Notes: generated from the letters alone by a model not told the origin. A stretch of 13,008 nucleotides of DNA from Methanobacteriota archaeon (GCA_003694965.1 RFJG01000050.1:1-13008), one strand, 5' to 3'. Shown: positions 6,738 to 12,980, counted from the first letter of the stretch. Translations and numbers: made by a program.

Positions 6738-7694
6738 CTAATTCTTGGAGCTATTGTCAATGAATGAGAGCTTGGGCTCAACAGTTTCTCTCTTCCTTAT
6801 GGAATGTCTTAACCTAACAACCCTCTTGACAGGGCCCGGTATGGAACCCTTAAGGACTATGAAGTCATTCTTAACTACGCCATAGTATGGCCAGCCGCTC
6901 TTGGGGTTTATGTCCTCTGCCTTCTCCTTTGTGAATACTCCAAGAACAAGCTTGTTTATCTCTGTCCTCTTGTGGTAGCCCATCTGACCGGGCATAGGAG
7001 CAGTATACTGCACATAACCGGGCTTGAAAGGTCCAAGAGTTCCAACGTGCCTAACCTTGCCCGTTGCTTTCCTCCTCTGAGTAGATACTCCGAACCTCTT
7101 AACAGGACCTTGCCAACCCTTACCTTTTGTCACTGCAACAACATCAACAAATGAGCCAGTCTTTATTACATCAGCAACAGAGAGCTGCTTACCGAGGAGC
7201 TCCCTACCATATGTGAGTTTCTCTTCTGTGTTGGCTCCTCCAACGCCCAATTCCATCCTCTCTATGTGCTTTTTACCTGTACTTGTAGATGCAGGTTGTG
7301 CATAAGCTAGGAGCCTTACATCATATGCTTCTGCTTCAATCCCCTCCTTAATGGATGACTTAGGCTTCTTTTTGGCACCTAATGGTTTCATAACATCATT
7401 ATCGTCACTGAACTCATCGTAATTAGAGCCATTAGCAAGAACCCTAACACCGTAGACGGCCATAGGTGGAGCTTCTATAATTGTTGCTCCTCCGAAGACT
7501 TCCATACCTTTCCTTGGGCCCTGCCTTGACTCAACCCAACTCACAGTAGTCATACCTGCTTTATATCCAGCAAAACCAAGAACAGACTTCTCAGTTGAGT
7601 CTGGCCAAGCATTGACTCTCTTTACGTGTCTCTTAGCTCTTTTCCTTGGCCTAACGGCCATTGAACCTTTCCTAGGTTTCCTAATATCTACCAT
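6738..7694 (-). CDS. rpl3: Large ribosomal subunit protein uL3 (first gene of the ribosomal run)
   Basis: A 50S protein of 318 residues that nucleates early subunit assembly. It starts MVDIRKPRKGSMAVRPRKRA, which matches the archaeal N-terminus, and includes the central block KGKGWQGPVKRFGVSTQRRK and the region GPFKPGYVQYTAPMPGQMGY that inserts towards the peptidyl-transferase centre. ATG 7694 lies 3 nt after a perfect GGTGAT. The frame stays open to 7742, but those 16 residues would be read from the leader hairpin and are not a family feature, so the longer start is rejected. The gene is preceded by its own promoter and leader. Confidence 0.97.
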   Translation of the reverse strand: MVDIRKPRKGSMAVRPRKRAKRHVKRVNAWPDSTEKSVLGFAGYKAGMTTVSWVESRQGPRKGMEVFGGATIIEAPPMAVYGVRVLANGSNYDEFSDDNDVMKPLGAKKKPKSSIKEGIEAEAYDVRLLAYAQPASTSTGKKHIERMELGVGGANTEEKLTYGRELLGKQLSVADVIKTGSFVDVVAVTKGKGWQGPVKRFGVSTQRRKATGKVRHVGTLGPFKPGYVQYTAPMPGQMGYHKRTEINKLVLGVFTKEKAEDINPKSGWPYYGVVKNDFIVLKGSIPGPVKRVVRLRHSIRKRETVEPKLSFIDNSSKN

Positions 7695-7704
7695 GTAATC
7701 ACCT

Positions 7705-7726
7705 GCGTTGCCCCCGAAGGGGTCGC
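7705..7726 (-). promoter_or_regulatory. UUCG-capped hairpin in the uL3 leader, next to the SD site
   Basis: Read on the minus strand, GCG-A-CCCC-TTCG-GGGG-CAA-CGC forms a four-G:C stem capped by a stable UUCG tetraloop, with an outer GCG/CGC stem across a small internal loop. The outer stem ends 1 nt before the SD GGTGAT (7703-7698). The hairpin is seen directly; a regulatory role (for example a protein-binding site for autocontrol of the ribosomal run, or control of SD access) is inferred. Confidence 0.55.
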
Positions 7727-7794
7727 CAAAACGATACCTCAATGCTATACTGCTATTAATGCAACATAAGAGGCATCTCTACCATTTATCTTAG

Positions 7795-7808
7795 AATATA
7801 TTTAAAAA
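7795..7808 (-). promoter_or_regulatory. TATA box of the ribosomal protein run
   Basis: TTTTTAAATATATT on the minus strand contains a near-perfect archaeal TATA element (TTTAAATA, 7806-7799). A start site about 25 nt downstream, near 7776, would give a leader of roughly 80 nt before uL3. It is the only good promoter candidate seen before the 15-gene run. No purine-rich BRE is obvious. Confidence 0.65.
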
Positions 7809-7842
7809 GTTGTGGGTTCCTGGTAAGCCGAGATGCCACAAC
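7804..7842 (-). terminator. Possible terminator of the nuclease pair, overlapping the ribosomal promoter
   Basis: One base after the stop codon of the phosphodiesterase gene, GTTGTGG (7842-7836) can pair with CCACAAC (7815-7809) around a 20-nt loop and is followed directly by TTTTT (7808-7804). Archaeal termination depends mainly on the T tract, so the stem may or may not matter. The T tract is also the start of the uL3 TATA box. Confidence 0.4.
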
Positions 7843-7843
7843 A

Positions 7844-8806
7844 TCACAGTAGCACTTCAGCCATCACGGGCAAGTGGTCTGAAACAACAACAGGCACAGT
7901 GGCATAGGTTGTAAAAGTAATGTTAGGAGTAGTGAATATATAGTCAAGGACTCTGTTAGGTATATGTGCAGGGTATGTGTAATAATCTGTAAGGGATTCT
8001 TTGCTCCTCTTGGAAAAGAATACAGAGAGTCCATTGAGCACTCCTCTGTAAACGGCTGTTGCTATCATAGACATAGACATGTCCTTGGAGTAATCATCCT
8101 CATCTCCCTCGTCTCCCTCTAATCCATTGAAACGCCTCTTTGCCTGAGTTAGGGGTATGGTATTGAAATCACCGCCAACAAGAACGGGTATCTTGCTCTT
8201 CTTTATGGCAGTTAGGAGCTCAAGCACTTGCGCCTCCCTTATGAGAGAAACTCCCCTTATAGGCCTCCCCAATACCCTCGTTATCTCATACACTATGTCG
8301 TTCATTGTGTGGACACTCATTACCCTAACTGCTCGTTTGCCAACTCTCGCTATAATCTCTGAATAGCCTTTCGTCTCATTGAGGAGGTGTGCAACATAGG
8401 ATAACTGCCGTGGGAGAGAGCCAGTGCCAAAATTGTGGAAGGAGAACTGCTCAATAGGATACTTTGACAGTATTGCAGTGCCAAAACTCCTATTAAGGAC
8501 GCTCCCAAGCTTGGAAAATGGCCACACACTAAATAATGGAGAGGCTACTCTCTTATGGTGTAGGCCAAGGGCAACATAAGGGTAGTTGGCTTTCTCAGCT
8601 ATGTAATGTGCCTGGTTTATGTTAGAAGTTCCCTCCCACGAGAAATCTACCTCCTGTAAACACACCACATCGGGAGAGAGCCCCCTAATCTCTCGTGCTA
8701 CAGAGCAGAGGTTATGGAGGAGTTCCTTCTTGGATATCCTCTGCAAGAAGGCTCCCCTTGGACCATGGCCTGTGTTTATGTTGAGCGTCATTATAGAGAT
8801 TCTCAT
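7844..8806 (-). CDS. Endonuclease/exonuclease/phosphatase (EEP) family hydrolase
   Basis: Predicted metal-dependent phosphodiesterase of 320 residues with the complete family active site: Asn9 (LNINTG), Gln51-Glu52 (CLQEVD), His166 (VMSVHTMN), GGDFN at 211-215, Asp288 (VLDYIF) and SDH at 309-311. An acidic insert GDEGDEDD lies near 231-238. Family substrates range from abasic DNA and RNA to phospholipids and inositol phosphates, and the sequence does not decide. ATG 8806 overlaps the stop of the endonuclease IV-like gene (ATGA), with GAGGAG upstream, so the two are translationally coupled. A DNA repair role is inferred only from that partner. No signal peptide is seen, so it is probably cytoplasmic. 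Confidence 0.88.
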   Translation of the reverse strand: MRISIMTLNINTGHGPRGAFLQRISKKELLHNLCSVAREIRGLSPDVVCLQEVDFSWEGTSNINQAHYIAEKANYPYVALGLHHKRVASPLFSVWPFSKLGSVLNRSFGTAILSKYPIEQFSFHNFGTGSLPRQLSYVAHLLNETKGYSEIIARVGKRAVRVMSVHTMNDIVYEITRVLGRPIRGVSLIREAQVLELLTAIKKSKIPVLVGGDFNTIPLTQAKRRFNGLEGDEGDEDDYSKDMSMSMIATAVYRGVLNGLSVFFSKRSKESLTDYYTYPAHIPNRVLDYIFTTPNITFTTYATVPVVVSDHLPVMAEVLL

Positions 8807-9642
8807 CCCAACTCCTCATAGAACTTCTTTGCCTTAAGGGCATCTCCTTCTATGTTGGGACTCTCGCTTATTGCAGTTCCCTCAACGCCAAAATCTTTCC
8901 AGGCCTTAACCATATCCTTCCATTTAAGCCTTGCTTCCTCGCTATCAAATGGCACGTGGTAACGCTCCCCCTTATCGCTGTATACTACAGCAGAGAAGTG
9001 GAAATGGACACTCCTTACTGCTCTCTTGCCGAGTTCCTTCTCCATCTTCTCTAAGACGGAATAAAAACCATCGTAATTGTTGATACCTTCCCCATAGCGT
9101 GCCTCAAGATGTGCGAAGTCTATGCAAGGTAAGATGCCGTCAACCTCAGAGCATAGTGAGAGGAGCTCCTCTATATTGCCAAATTGGCTATGCTTGCCCA
9201 TCAACTCTGGCCTCAACATTATGTTGGCTAGACCTTTGCTCTCCATCTCTTCCCTTACCTTCAAGTATTCTTTCTTAACATTAGTATAGACAGTGCCCTT
9301 GTCCATGCCCAAGTAGAAGGCAGAGTGCACGACTATGTTGTTGGCACCACACCATTGGGCAGCTTCTGCAGCCTTGATTATTCTTGCCCTGCTCGCCGCT
9401 CTCTTCTCCTTTTCCTTGGCATTGAGGTTTATGAAATAAGGTGCGTGGACAGTAAGGAAGACATCCTCTTTCTCTGCCTCCTGTCTTATTTCCTTGCCAT
9501 AACTCTCCTCCTTGATATATACTTGCCTCACGAACTCAAGCTCCATAACATCCAAGGAGAGTTCCCTAACTCTCTCTATTCCATCTTCTGTCTTCCTCGT
9601 CTCTGTGGAGAGGGGGACTCCGGCAGTACCTATCCTAAGCAT
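8803..9642 (-). CDS. nfo: Endonuclease IV-like TIM-barrel protein (AP endonuclease family 2)
   Basis: Probable abasic-site endonuclease of 279 residues that would cut DNA 5' to abasic sites using a zinc cluster. The expected metal ligands are in order: His66 (TVHAPYF), His106 (VVHSAF), Glu146 (RPELMGK), Asp175 and His178 (CIDFAH), His213 or His215 (VHFHFS), His229 (RYHV) and Glu260 (SES). The family often has ETMGK where this one has ELMGK. The same fold includes xylose isomerase-like enzymes, but the complete ligand set and MGK motif favour endonuclease IV. A TATA box 24 nt before ATG 9642 suggests a leaderless message. It is coupled to the EEP gene by ATGA. Confidence 0.88.
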   Translation of the reverse strand: MLRIGTAGVPLSTETRKTEDGIERVRELSLDVMELEFVRQVYIKEESYGKEIRQEAEKEDVFLTVHAPYFINLNAKEKEKRAASRARIIKAAEAAQWCGANNIVVHSAFYLGMDKGTVYTNVKKEYLKVREEMESKGLANIMLRPELMGKHSQFGNIEELLSLCSEVDGILPCIDFAHLEARYGEGINNYDGFYSVLEKMEKELGKRAVRSVHFHFSAVVYSDKGERYHVPFDSEEARLKWKDMVKAWKDFGVEGTAISESPNIEGDALKAKKFYEELG

Positions 9643-9660
9643 AACACATTATCTAATTTA

Positions 9661-9670
9661 TAATATAAAA
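9661..9670 (-). promoter_or_regulatory. TATA box of the nuclease pair
   Basis: TTTTATATTA on the minus strand, centred about 24 nt before ATG 9642. That spacing puts the transcription start at or very near the ATG, so the first gene is likely leaderless; no SD is seen before it. Confidence 0.55.
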
Positions 9671-9705
9671 GAGTATGGGTTGGCTAATGCTAAACATATG
9701 CTAAG

Positions 9706-10524
9706 TCATAGAGAAGAGAAAATCTCTGCTACTGCATTGTGGTCGCAAGTCCTAACTGCTCTTACCAATTCAATTAACTTACTCCTATGTCTGAAATGCT
9801 TGTAAGTTGCTAGCTCTTCCTCTCCACCTTTCTTTATGCCATCAAGAACAGCAGCCAAATGATTCCCCTCATAAGTGTATGTAATAGCCTCCAATAGTGG
9901 GACATAGAAATGGAGCATCTTCAAATCCCTGAAGATATAATAAAGGGAAGAGAGAGCCCATATACACGGTGAAGAATACAGACTTTTACCTTTGTTGCTG
10001 CTTTCTTCAATCGTTGAGTTAGCGAGGACATTAGCAACTATGCCGGAGAACTCTTTATCATAATGCTTACTATCGATTATTTCGATTAGCTTTGTTAGGA
10101 TGGGCTCTGTAAAAATTGGTTGTGAGAATAAGATGGCAGTGTTGAGAGGTGCTATGAGGTTATCGCTAAATTTAGGAGAAGAAAGCAATGTAGAGAGGTG
10201 TGTTAGATTGAGAACAGAAAGAAATTCCGAACTTGTTTGTAGCACATAGATAAGAGAAGGAAGTAAGGAGTAGTTCCACTTACTGTTGCTAAGTATCTCT
10301 TCAAGTTTGTCAACAACATCATAAGCTGTAGAGTGGGGGAACTTCCCACATAGCCTCTTCACTGCCAAAAACAAGTCATCGTGCTTAGACAACTCCCTGC
10401 TTAAGAAACGTGATAGGAGTGGGATAGACTCATTATAATATGTGACGAATATGTTTAAGCGGCGGTGTCCGTCTGGTTTGGCTCTTACAAATGTTGGAAG
10501 CCTCGTTATCCTCCTTCTTGCCAT
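9706..10524 (-). CDS. Uncharacterised helical protein of 272 residues
   Basis: I do not recognise a family. The N-terminus is basic (MARRRITRLPTFVRAKPDGH), and the rest is predicted by eye to be nearly all alpha-helix, with repeated leucine-rich stretches such as LLSRFLSRELSKHDDLFLAV, SLLPSLIYVLQTSSEFLSVL and ALSSLYYIFRDLKMLHFYVP. This looks like helical hairpins of HEAT/ARM type rather than membrane segments, since charged residues interrupt each stretch. No catalytic motif, metal site or signal peptide is visible. It is a single gene between the nuclease pair and leuA, with its own TATA box and probable leaderless start. Serine content is high and Arg/Lys content lower than in its neighbours, which are ribosomal. 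A real gene is likely from its length and promoter. Confidence 0.75.
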   Translation of the reverse strand: MARRRITRLPTFVRAKPDGHRRLNIFVTYYNESIPLLSRFLSRELSKHDDLFLAVKRLCGKFPHSTAYDVVDKLEEILSNSKWNYSLLPSLIYVLQTSSEFLSVLNLTHLSTLLSSPKFSDNLIAPLNTAILFSQPIFTEPILTKLIEIIDSKHYDKEFSGIVANVLANSTIEESSNKGKSLYSSPCIWALSSLYYIFRDLKMLHFYVPLLEAITYTYEGNHLAAVLDGIKKGGEEELATYKHFRHRSKLIELVRAVRTCDHNAVAEIFSSL

Positions 10525-10837
10525 AAAATAATGTATGATAAGGCCATAAAAAGCAAGCCCTTGCTAACTTACTATATTACTACGGCAGTAGCATATGCCA
10601 TTAAAAGCATTCCGCAAGACTATGTTATCACGTGGTGGTTAAATGAAGAGGTTTGCGGGGTGTTGGGTTCTCCGACAAGAAGAGAGGAGCAAAGCATAAG
10701 AATATAGACATAGTTCTACCCACAAAGAAGTCTCTTCCTACTTTTGTTATTACTTTTGCCACTAGCCTTAGGTTTGTAGGGTTGCACAACTACTATGTGG
10801 TTGGGTTTAGGCCAAGAATACTAAAAGAGGTGTCCAT
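10525..10837. other. 313-nt stretch with no supported gene (leader of leuA plus divergent promoter)
   Basis: Besides the TATA box at 10544-10552 nothing firm is seen. On the plus strand, open stretches run 10531-10707 and 10647-10853 in different frames, the second overlapping the leuA start, and an 18-codon ORF at 10643-10699 has GGTGGT 3 nt before its ATG. None resembles a protein I know. No tRNA, box C/D or repeat was found. The leuA SD lies at 10829-10832, so leuA has a leader; AATATAGAC at 10701-10709 is one weak promoter candidate. Confidence 0.5.
10544..10552 (-). promoter_or_regulatory. TATA box of the 272-residue protein gene
   Basis: TTTTTATGG on the minus strand, centred about 25 nt before ATG 10524, again predicting a leaderless start. 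No SD is present. Confidence 0.5.
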
Positions 10838-12382
10838 ATGGATAGAAGCATAGATGAAGGAATGAGTGAGTATGTTGGTAGAGTTGAAAAGAGGTTAGAT
10901 AGGGACGTTAGGATATTTGACACAACATTGAGAGATGGCGAGCAAACTCCAGGAGCTGCTCTTTCCCTTAATGAAAAGCTTGAGATAGCCAAAATACTTG
11001 ATGATGTTGGGGTTGATGTCATAGAAGCTGGCTTTCCAGCAGTTAGCAAAGGAGAACTCAACACCGTTAGAGAAATAGGTAAAGAGGTTGGCTGTGAAGC
11101 CATAGGGCTCGCAAGAACTAAGAAAGAGGACATAGATGCTGTAATAGATGCTGGGCTTAATTCCTGCCACACATTCATAGGGACTAGCAAGCTACACAGG
11201 GAATACAAGCTTCGTATGAGCAAGGAAGAAATAAAGGAAAAAGTCAGAGAGGCAGTATCATACATTAAGGAACACGGCATGGTGTGTGAGTTTTCTTGTG
11301 AGGATGCAACGAGGACAGAATTGCCATATTTGAAAGAAGTATATAGGGCTGCTGTTGAAGCAGGCGCAGATAGGATAAATGTGCCAGATACAGTAGGAGT
11401 TATGACACCAAGAGCTATGTCCTACTTGATAGGAGAGTTAAGGAAGGTGGTGGACGTTCCCATAAGCGTGCATTGCCACAATGATTTCGGCCTTGCTGTT
11501 GCTAACTCCCTGGCCGGCATAGAGGCAGGAGCATCACAGGTTCACTGCACTGTCAACGGAATAGGAGAAAGAGCGGGTAATGCATCTATGGAGCAGGTAG
11601 CTGTTTCTCTATACAAGTTCTATGGAAAGAAAACAATAGAACTAAGCAAGATAAGTTGGCTTAGCGAGGTTGTTGAGAAATACTCAGGCATACCAGTAGC
11701 TATTAATGCACCAGTAGTTGGGAGGAACGCATTCTCTCACGAGAGCGGCATACATGTGCACGGCATTATGAAAAAGGCACTTACATACGAGCCATACAGC
11801 CCCTCACTTGTTGGAGCTAGGAGGGCGATAATACTTGGAAAGCATAGCGGGAGTCACGCCATAAGGAGAATATTAGAAGAGGAGGGAATGGAAGCTAACG
11901 ACGAAGAAGTAGGGGAAATACTGCAAAGAGTCAAGTACACGAGAGAAAAGGGAGAAGTTATAGGAGATAAGGAAGTCATAAGCATAGCTAGGGAAGTGCT
12001 CGGCATAGAAAAAAAGGATGGCATAACTATGGAAGAGTTCGTAGTTACGACGAGCGATGGGGCCATCCCCATAGCAGCAGTAACACTCAACATAAATGGA
12101 AGGAGAGTCACTACGAGCGGCGTTGGAGTAGGTCCAATAGATGCAATAACTGAGGCTATAAGGAAAGCAGTAGAGGAGTTGCCTGAGCTGAAGCTCTCAA
12201 AATATAGGATAGATGCCATAGGAACTGGAACTAAGACAATAGGAGAGGTATTCATAAAACTTGAGAGCAAAGAAGGAGATGTCTATTTCGGAAGGGGAGC
12301 GAGCAAAGACATAGTAAAGGCGAGCACAGATGCGTTCATAGATGCATACAACAAGGCATTAAAGAAAAAACAGAGGAGCTAA
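10838..12382 (+). CDS. leuA: 2-Isopropylmalate synthase
   Basis: Predicted first enzyme of leucine synthesis, joining acetyl-CoA and 2-oxoisovalerate. It has 514 residues. The catalytic TIM barrel carries DTTLRDGEQTPG at 28-39, HCHNDFG at 212-218, NGIGERAGN at 240-248, FSHESGIHVHG at 299-309 and GKHSG at 334-338. From about 400 to 505 comes the LeuA dimer/regulatory domain (TTSDGAIPIAAV to IGTGTKTIGEVF), the site of feedback inhibition in this family. Citramalate synthase and homocitrate synthase are close relatives. The stretch FIGTSKLHREYKLRMSKEE and INVPDTVG look more LeuA-like, and the C-terminal domain argues against the short homocitrate enzymes. ATG 10838 lies 5 nt after GAGGTG. No other leucine gene is adjacent. 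Confidence 0.88.
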   Translation: MDRSIDEGMSEYVGRVEKRLDRDVRIFDTTLRDGEQTPGAALSLNEKLEIAKILDDVGVDVIEAGFPAVSKGELNTVREIGKEVGCEAIGLARTKKEDIDAVIDAGLNSCHTFIGTSKLHREYKLRMSKEEIKEKVREAVSYIKEHGMVCEFSCEDATRTELPYLKEVYRAAVEAGADRINVPDTVGVMTPRAMSYLIGELRKVVDVPISVHCHNDFGLAVANSLAGIEAGASQVHCTVNGIGERAGNASMEQVAVSLYKFYGKKTIELSKISWLSEVVEKYSGIPVAINAPVVGRNAFSHESGIHVHGIMKKALTYEPYSPSLVGARRAIILGKHSGSHAIRRILEEEGMEANDEEVGEILQRVKYTREKGEVIGDKEVISIAREVLGIEKKDGITMEEFVVTTSDGAIPIAAVTLNINGRRVTTSGVGVGPIDAITEAIRKAVEELPELKLSKYRIDAIGTGTKTIGEVFIKLESKEGDVYFGRGASKDIVKASTDAFIDAYNKALKKKQRS

Positions 12383-12531
12383 TCCTCCTCTTCTGCGAAT
12401 TTTTTTATCTCCTCAAAGTGCTGGACTATGAGCCTTGCCTTGTTTTTCCCAAACCTAAATGGATATTGGTCATTCTCGTCTCTCTTTAAGATGACTATCT
12501 TGTTTCCCTTAAATTCTCCAAATTCAATCAT
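12379..12531 (-). CDS. Small conserved-looking protein of 50 residues, downstream of tRNA-Asp
   Basis: The ORF reads MIEFGEFKGNKIVILKRDEN and continues DQYPFRFGKNKARLIVQHFE to a Glu/Asp-rich end. It has the strongest SD in the window, AGGAGGT 6 nt before ATG 12531. The pattern (I/V-rich strand, KRDEND, YPF-x-FG-x-x-KA, then a helix) resembles small uncharacterised proteins of about 50 residues that I recall from several prokaryotes, but no function is known to me. The stop codon TAG overlaps the leuA stop TAA tail to tail (12379-12382). No TATA element is placed to serve it, so it is probably read from the tRNA-Asp promoter. SD, length and composition support a real gene. Confidence 0.8.
   Translation of the reverse strand: MIEFGEFKGNKIVILKRDENDQYPFRFGKNKARLIVQHFEEIKKFAEEED
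12400..12406 (+). terminator. T tract after leuA
   Basis: Seven T residues begin 18 nt after the leuA stop on the plus strand. Archaeal RNA polymerase terminates at such tracts without a needed stem. The tract lies within the convergent 50-codon gene, where it is the complement of two Lys AAA codons, so coding need could also explain it. Confidence 0.4.
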
Positions 12532-12548
12532 TTTCTTACCTCCTATAT

Positions 12549-12559
12549 GGGCAACGCCC
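12549..12559 (-). other. Short hairpin between tRNA-Asp and the 50-codon gene
   Basis: GGGC-GTT-GCCC on the minus strand starts 2 nt after the tRNA discriminator base and ends 4 nt before the SD of the small gene. No T tract follows, so it is not a good terminator; it could mark the processing boundary of a joint tRNA-mRNA transcript. Role inferred. Confidence 0.4.
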
Positions 12560-12561
12560 TA

Positions 12562-12633
12562 CGCCCCGGCCGGGACTTGAACCCGGATCTGCGGCTCGAC
12601 AGGCCGCGATGCTAGCCCTTACACCACCGAGGC
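12562..12633 (-). tRNA. tRNA-Asp (anticodon GUC)
   Basis: A full cloverleaf of 72 nt folds by eye. Acceptor GCCTCGG pairs with CCGGGGC (one U-G pair), D stem GTGT with GCAT, anticodon stem GCGGC with GCCGC around loop CTGTCGA, a 4-nt variable region, and T stem CCGGG with CCCGG around TTCAAGT. The anticodon GUC reads Asp codons. The discriminator is G. CCA is not encoded and no intron is seen. Confidence 0.96.
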
Positions 12634-12659
12634 AACAACTCTACATTATGAGGGGTCAC

Positions 12660-12668
12660 TATTAAAAA
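12660..12668 (-). promoter_or_regulatory. TATA box of tRNA-Asp, and T tract ending the aEF1B gene
   Basis: TTTTTAATA on the minus strand is centred about 31 nt before the tRNA 5' end, giving a leader of a few nt. Its T5 run begins 1 nt after the aEF1B stop codon, so the same bases could end the aEF1B transcript. Confidence 0.5.
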
Positions 12669-12669
12669 C

Positions 12670-12918
12670 TTATACTCTTGTGACGGATTCAACCTCAACA
12701 GAAGAGACGCCGTCTATTGAAGAGATAATTCCCTCAACATCGGGAGAGCCCTCCGCATCGCTGCTCATAACAGCAACTTTCAGCACCTTTATGCCGAAGC
12801 CGAGCTCCTCTATTGCTGAGTCGCTTACTTGCAGTTTCTCCTTTATTGCTCCAAGAACATTATCTATGTTGTCTGGGTTTTCAACATGTACTTTTACAGT
12901 GACAACTACATCTCCCAT
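12670..12918 (-). CDS. ef1b: Elongation factor 1-beta (aEF1B)
   Basis: Guanine nucleotide exchange factor for aEF1A, 82 residues, close to the usual archaeal 85-90. It has the small alpha/beta fold: MGDVVVTVKVHVENPDNIDN, then KLQVSDSAIEELGFGIKVLK, and a last strand ISSIDGVSSVEVESVTRV. The GTG at 12927 would add three residues but is the SD core (AAGGTGAA), so ATG 12918 is used. A TATA box at 12951-12960 gives a short leader of about 11 nt. It is transcribed away from the gene at 12981. Confidence 0.93.
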   Translation of the reverse strand: MGDVVVTVKVHVENPDNIDNVLGAIKEKLQVSDSAIEELGFGIKVLKVAVMSSDAEGSPDVEGIISSIDGVSSVEVESVTRV

Positions 12919-12950
12919 AAAATTCACCTTAGGGGAGTTTGCACCATAAG

Positions 12951-12960
12951 TTTTAAAAAA
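12951..12960. promoter_or_regulatory. Shared divergent TATA box
   Basis: TTTTAAAAAA on the plus strand is nearly symmetric and reads TTTTTTAAAA on the minus strand. Its centre is about 26 nt before ATG 12981 (plus, leaderless) and about 37 nt before ATG 12918 (minus, with a short SD-bearing leader), so one element may serve both directions. Confidence 0.5.
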
Positions 12961-12980
12961 TCCCTTTCCTAAATCTTCTT

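Noticed and set aside
7695..7742. N-terminal extension of uL3 by 16 residues from ATG 7742
   Set aside because: The conserved archaeal N-terminus starts at 7694 with an ideal SD; the extension would be coded by the leader hairpin and has no counterpart in the family.
10525..10837. A tRNA or box C/D RNA in the stretch upstream of leuA
   Set aside because: No T-loop GTTCRA-type sequence, no acceptor stem and no C/D box pair could be found on either strand.
10807..12270. Minus-strand ORFs within leuA (10807-11280 and 11854-12270)
   Set aside because: Shadows of leuA with Ser/Leu/Thr-biased composition; leuA motifs cover the same region fully.
12549..12559. The GGGC-GTT-GCCC hairpin as a terminator of tRNA-Asp
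   Set aside because: No T tract follows; an SD and start codon do, which favours continued transcription.
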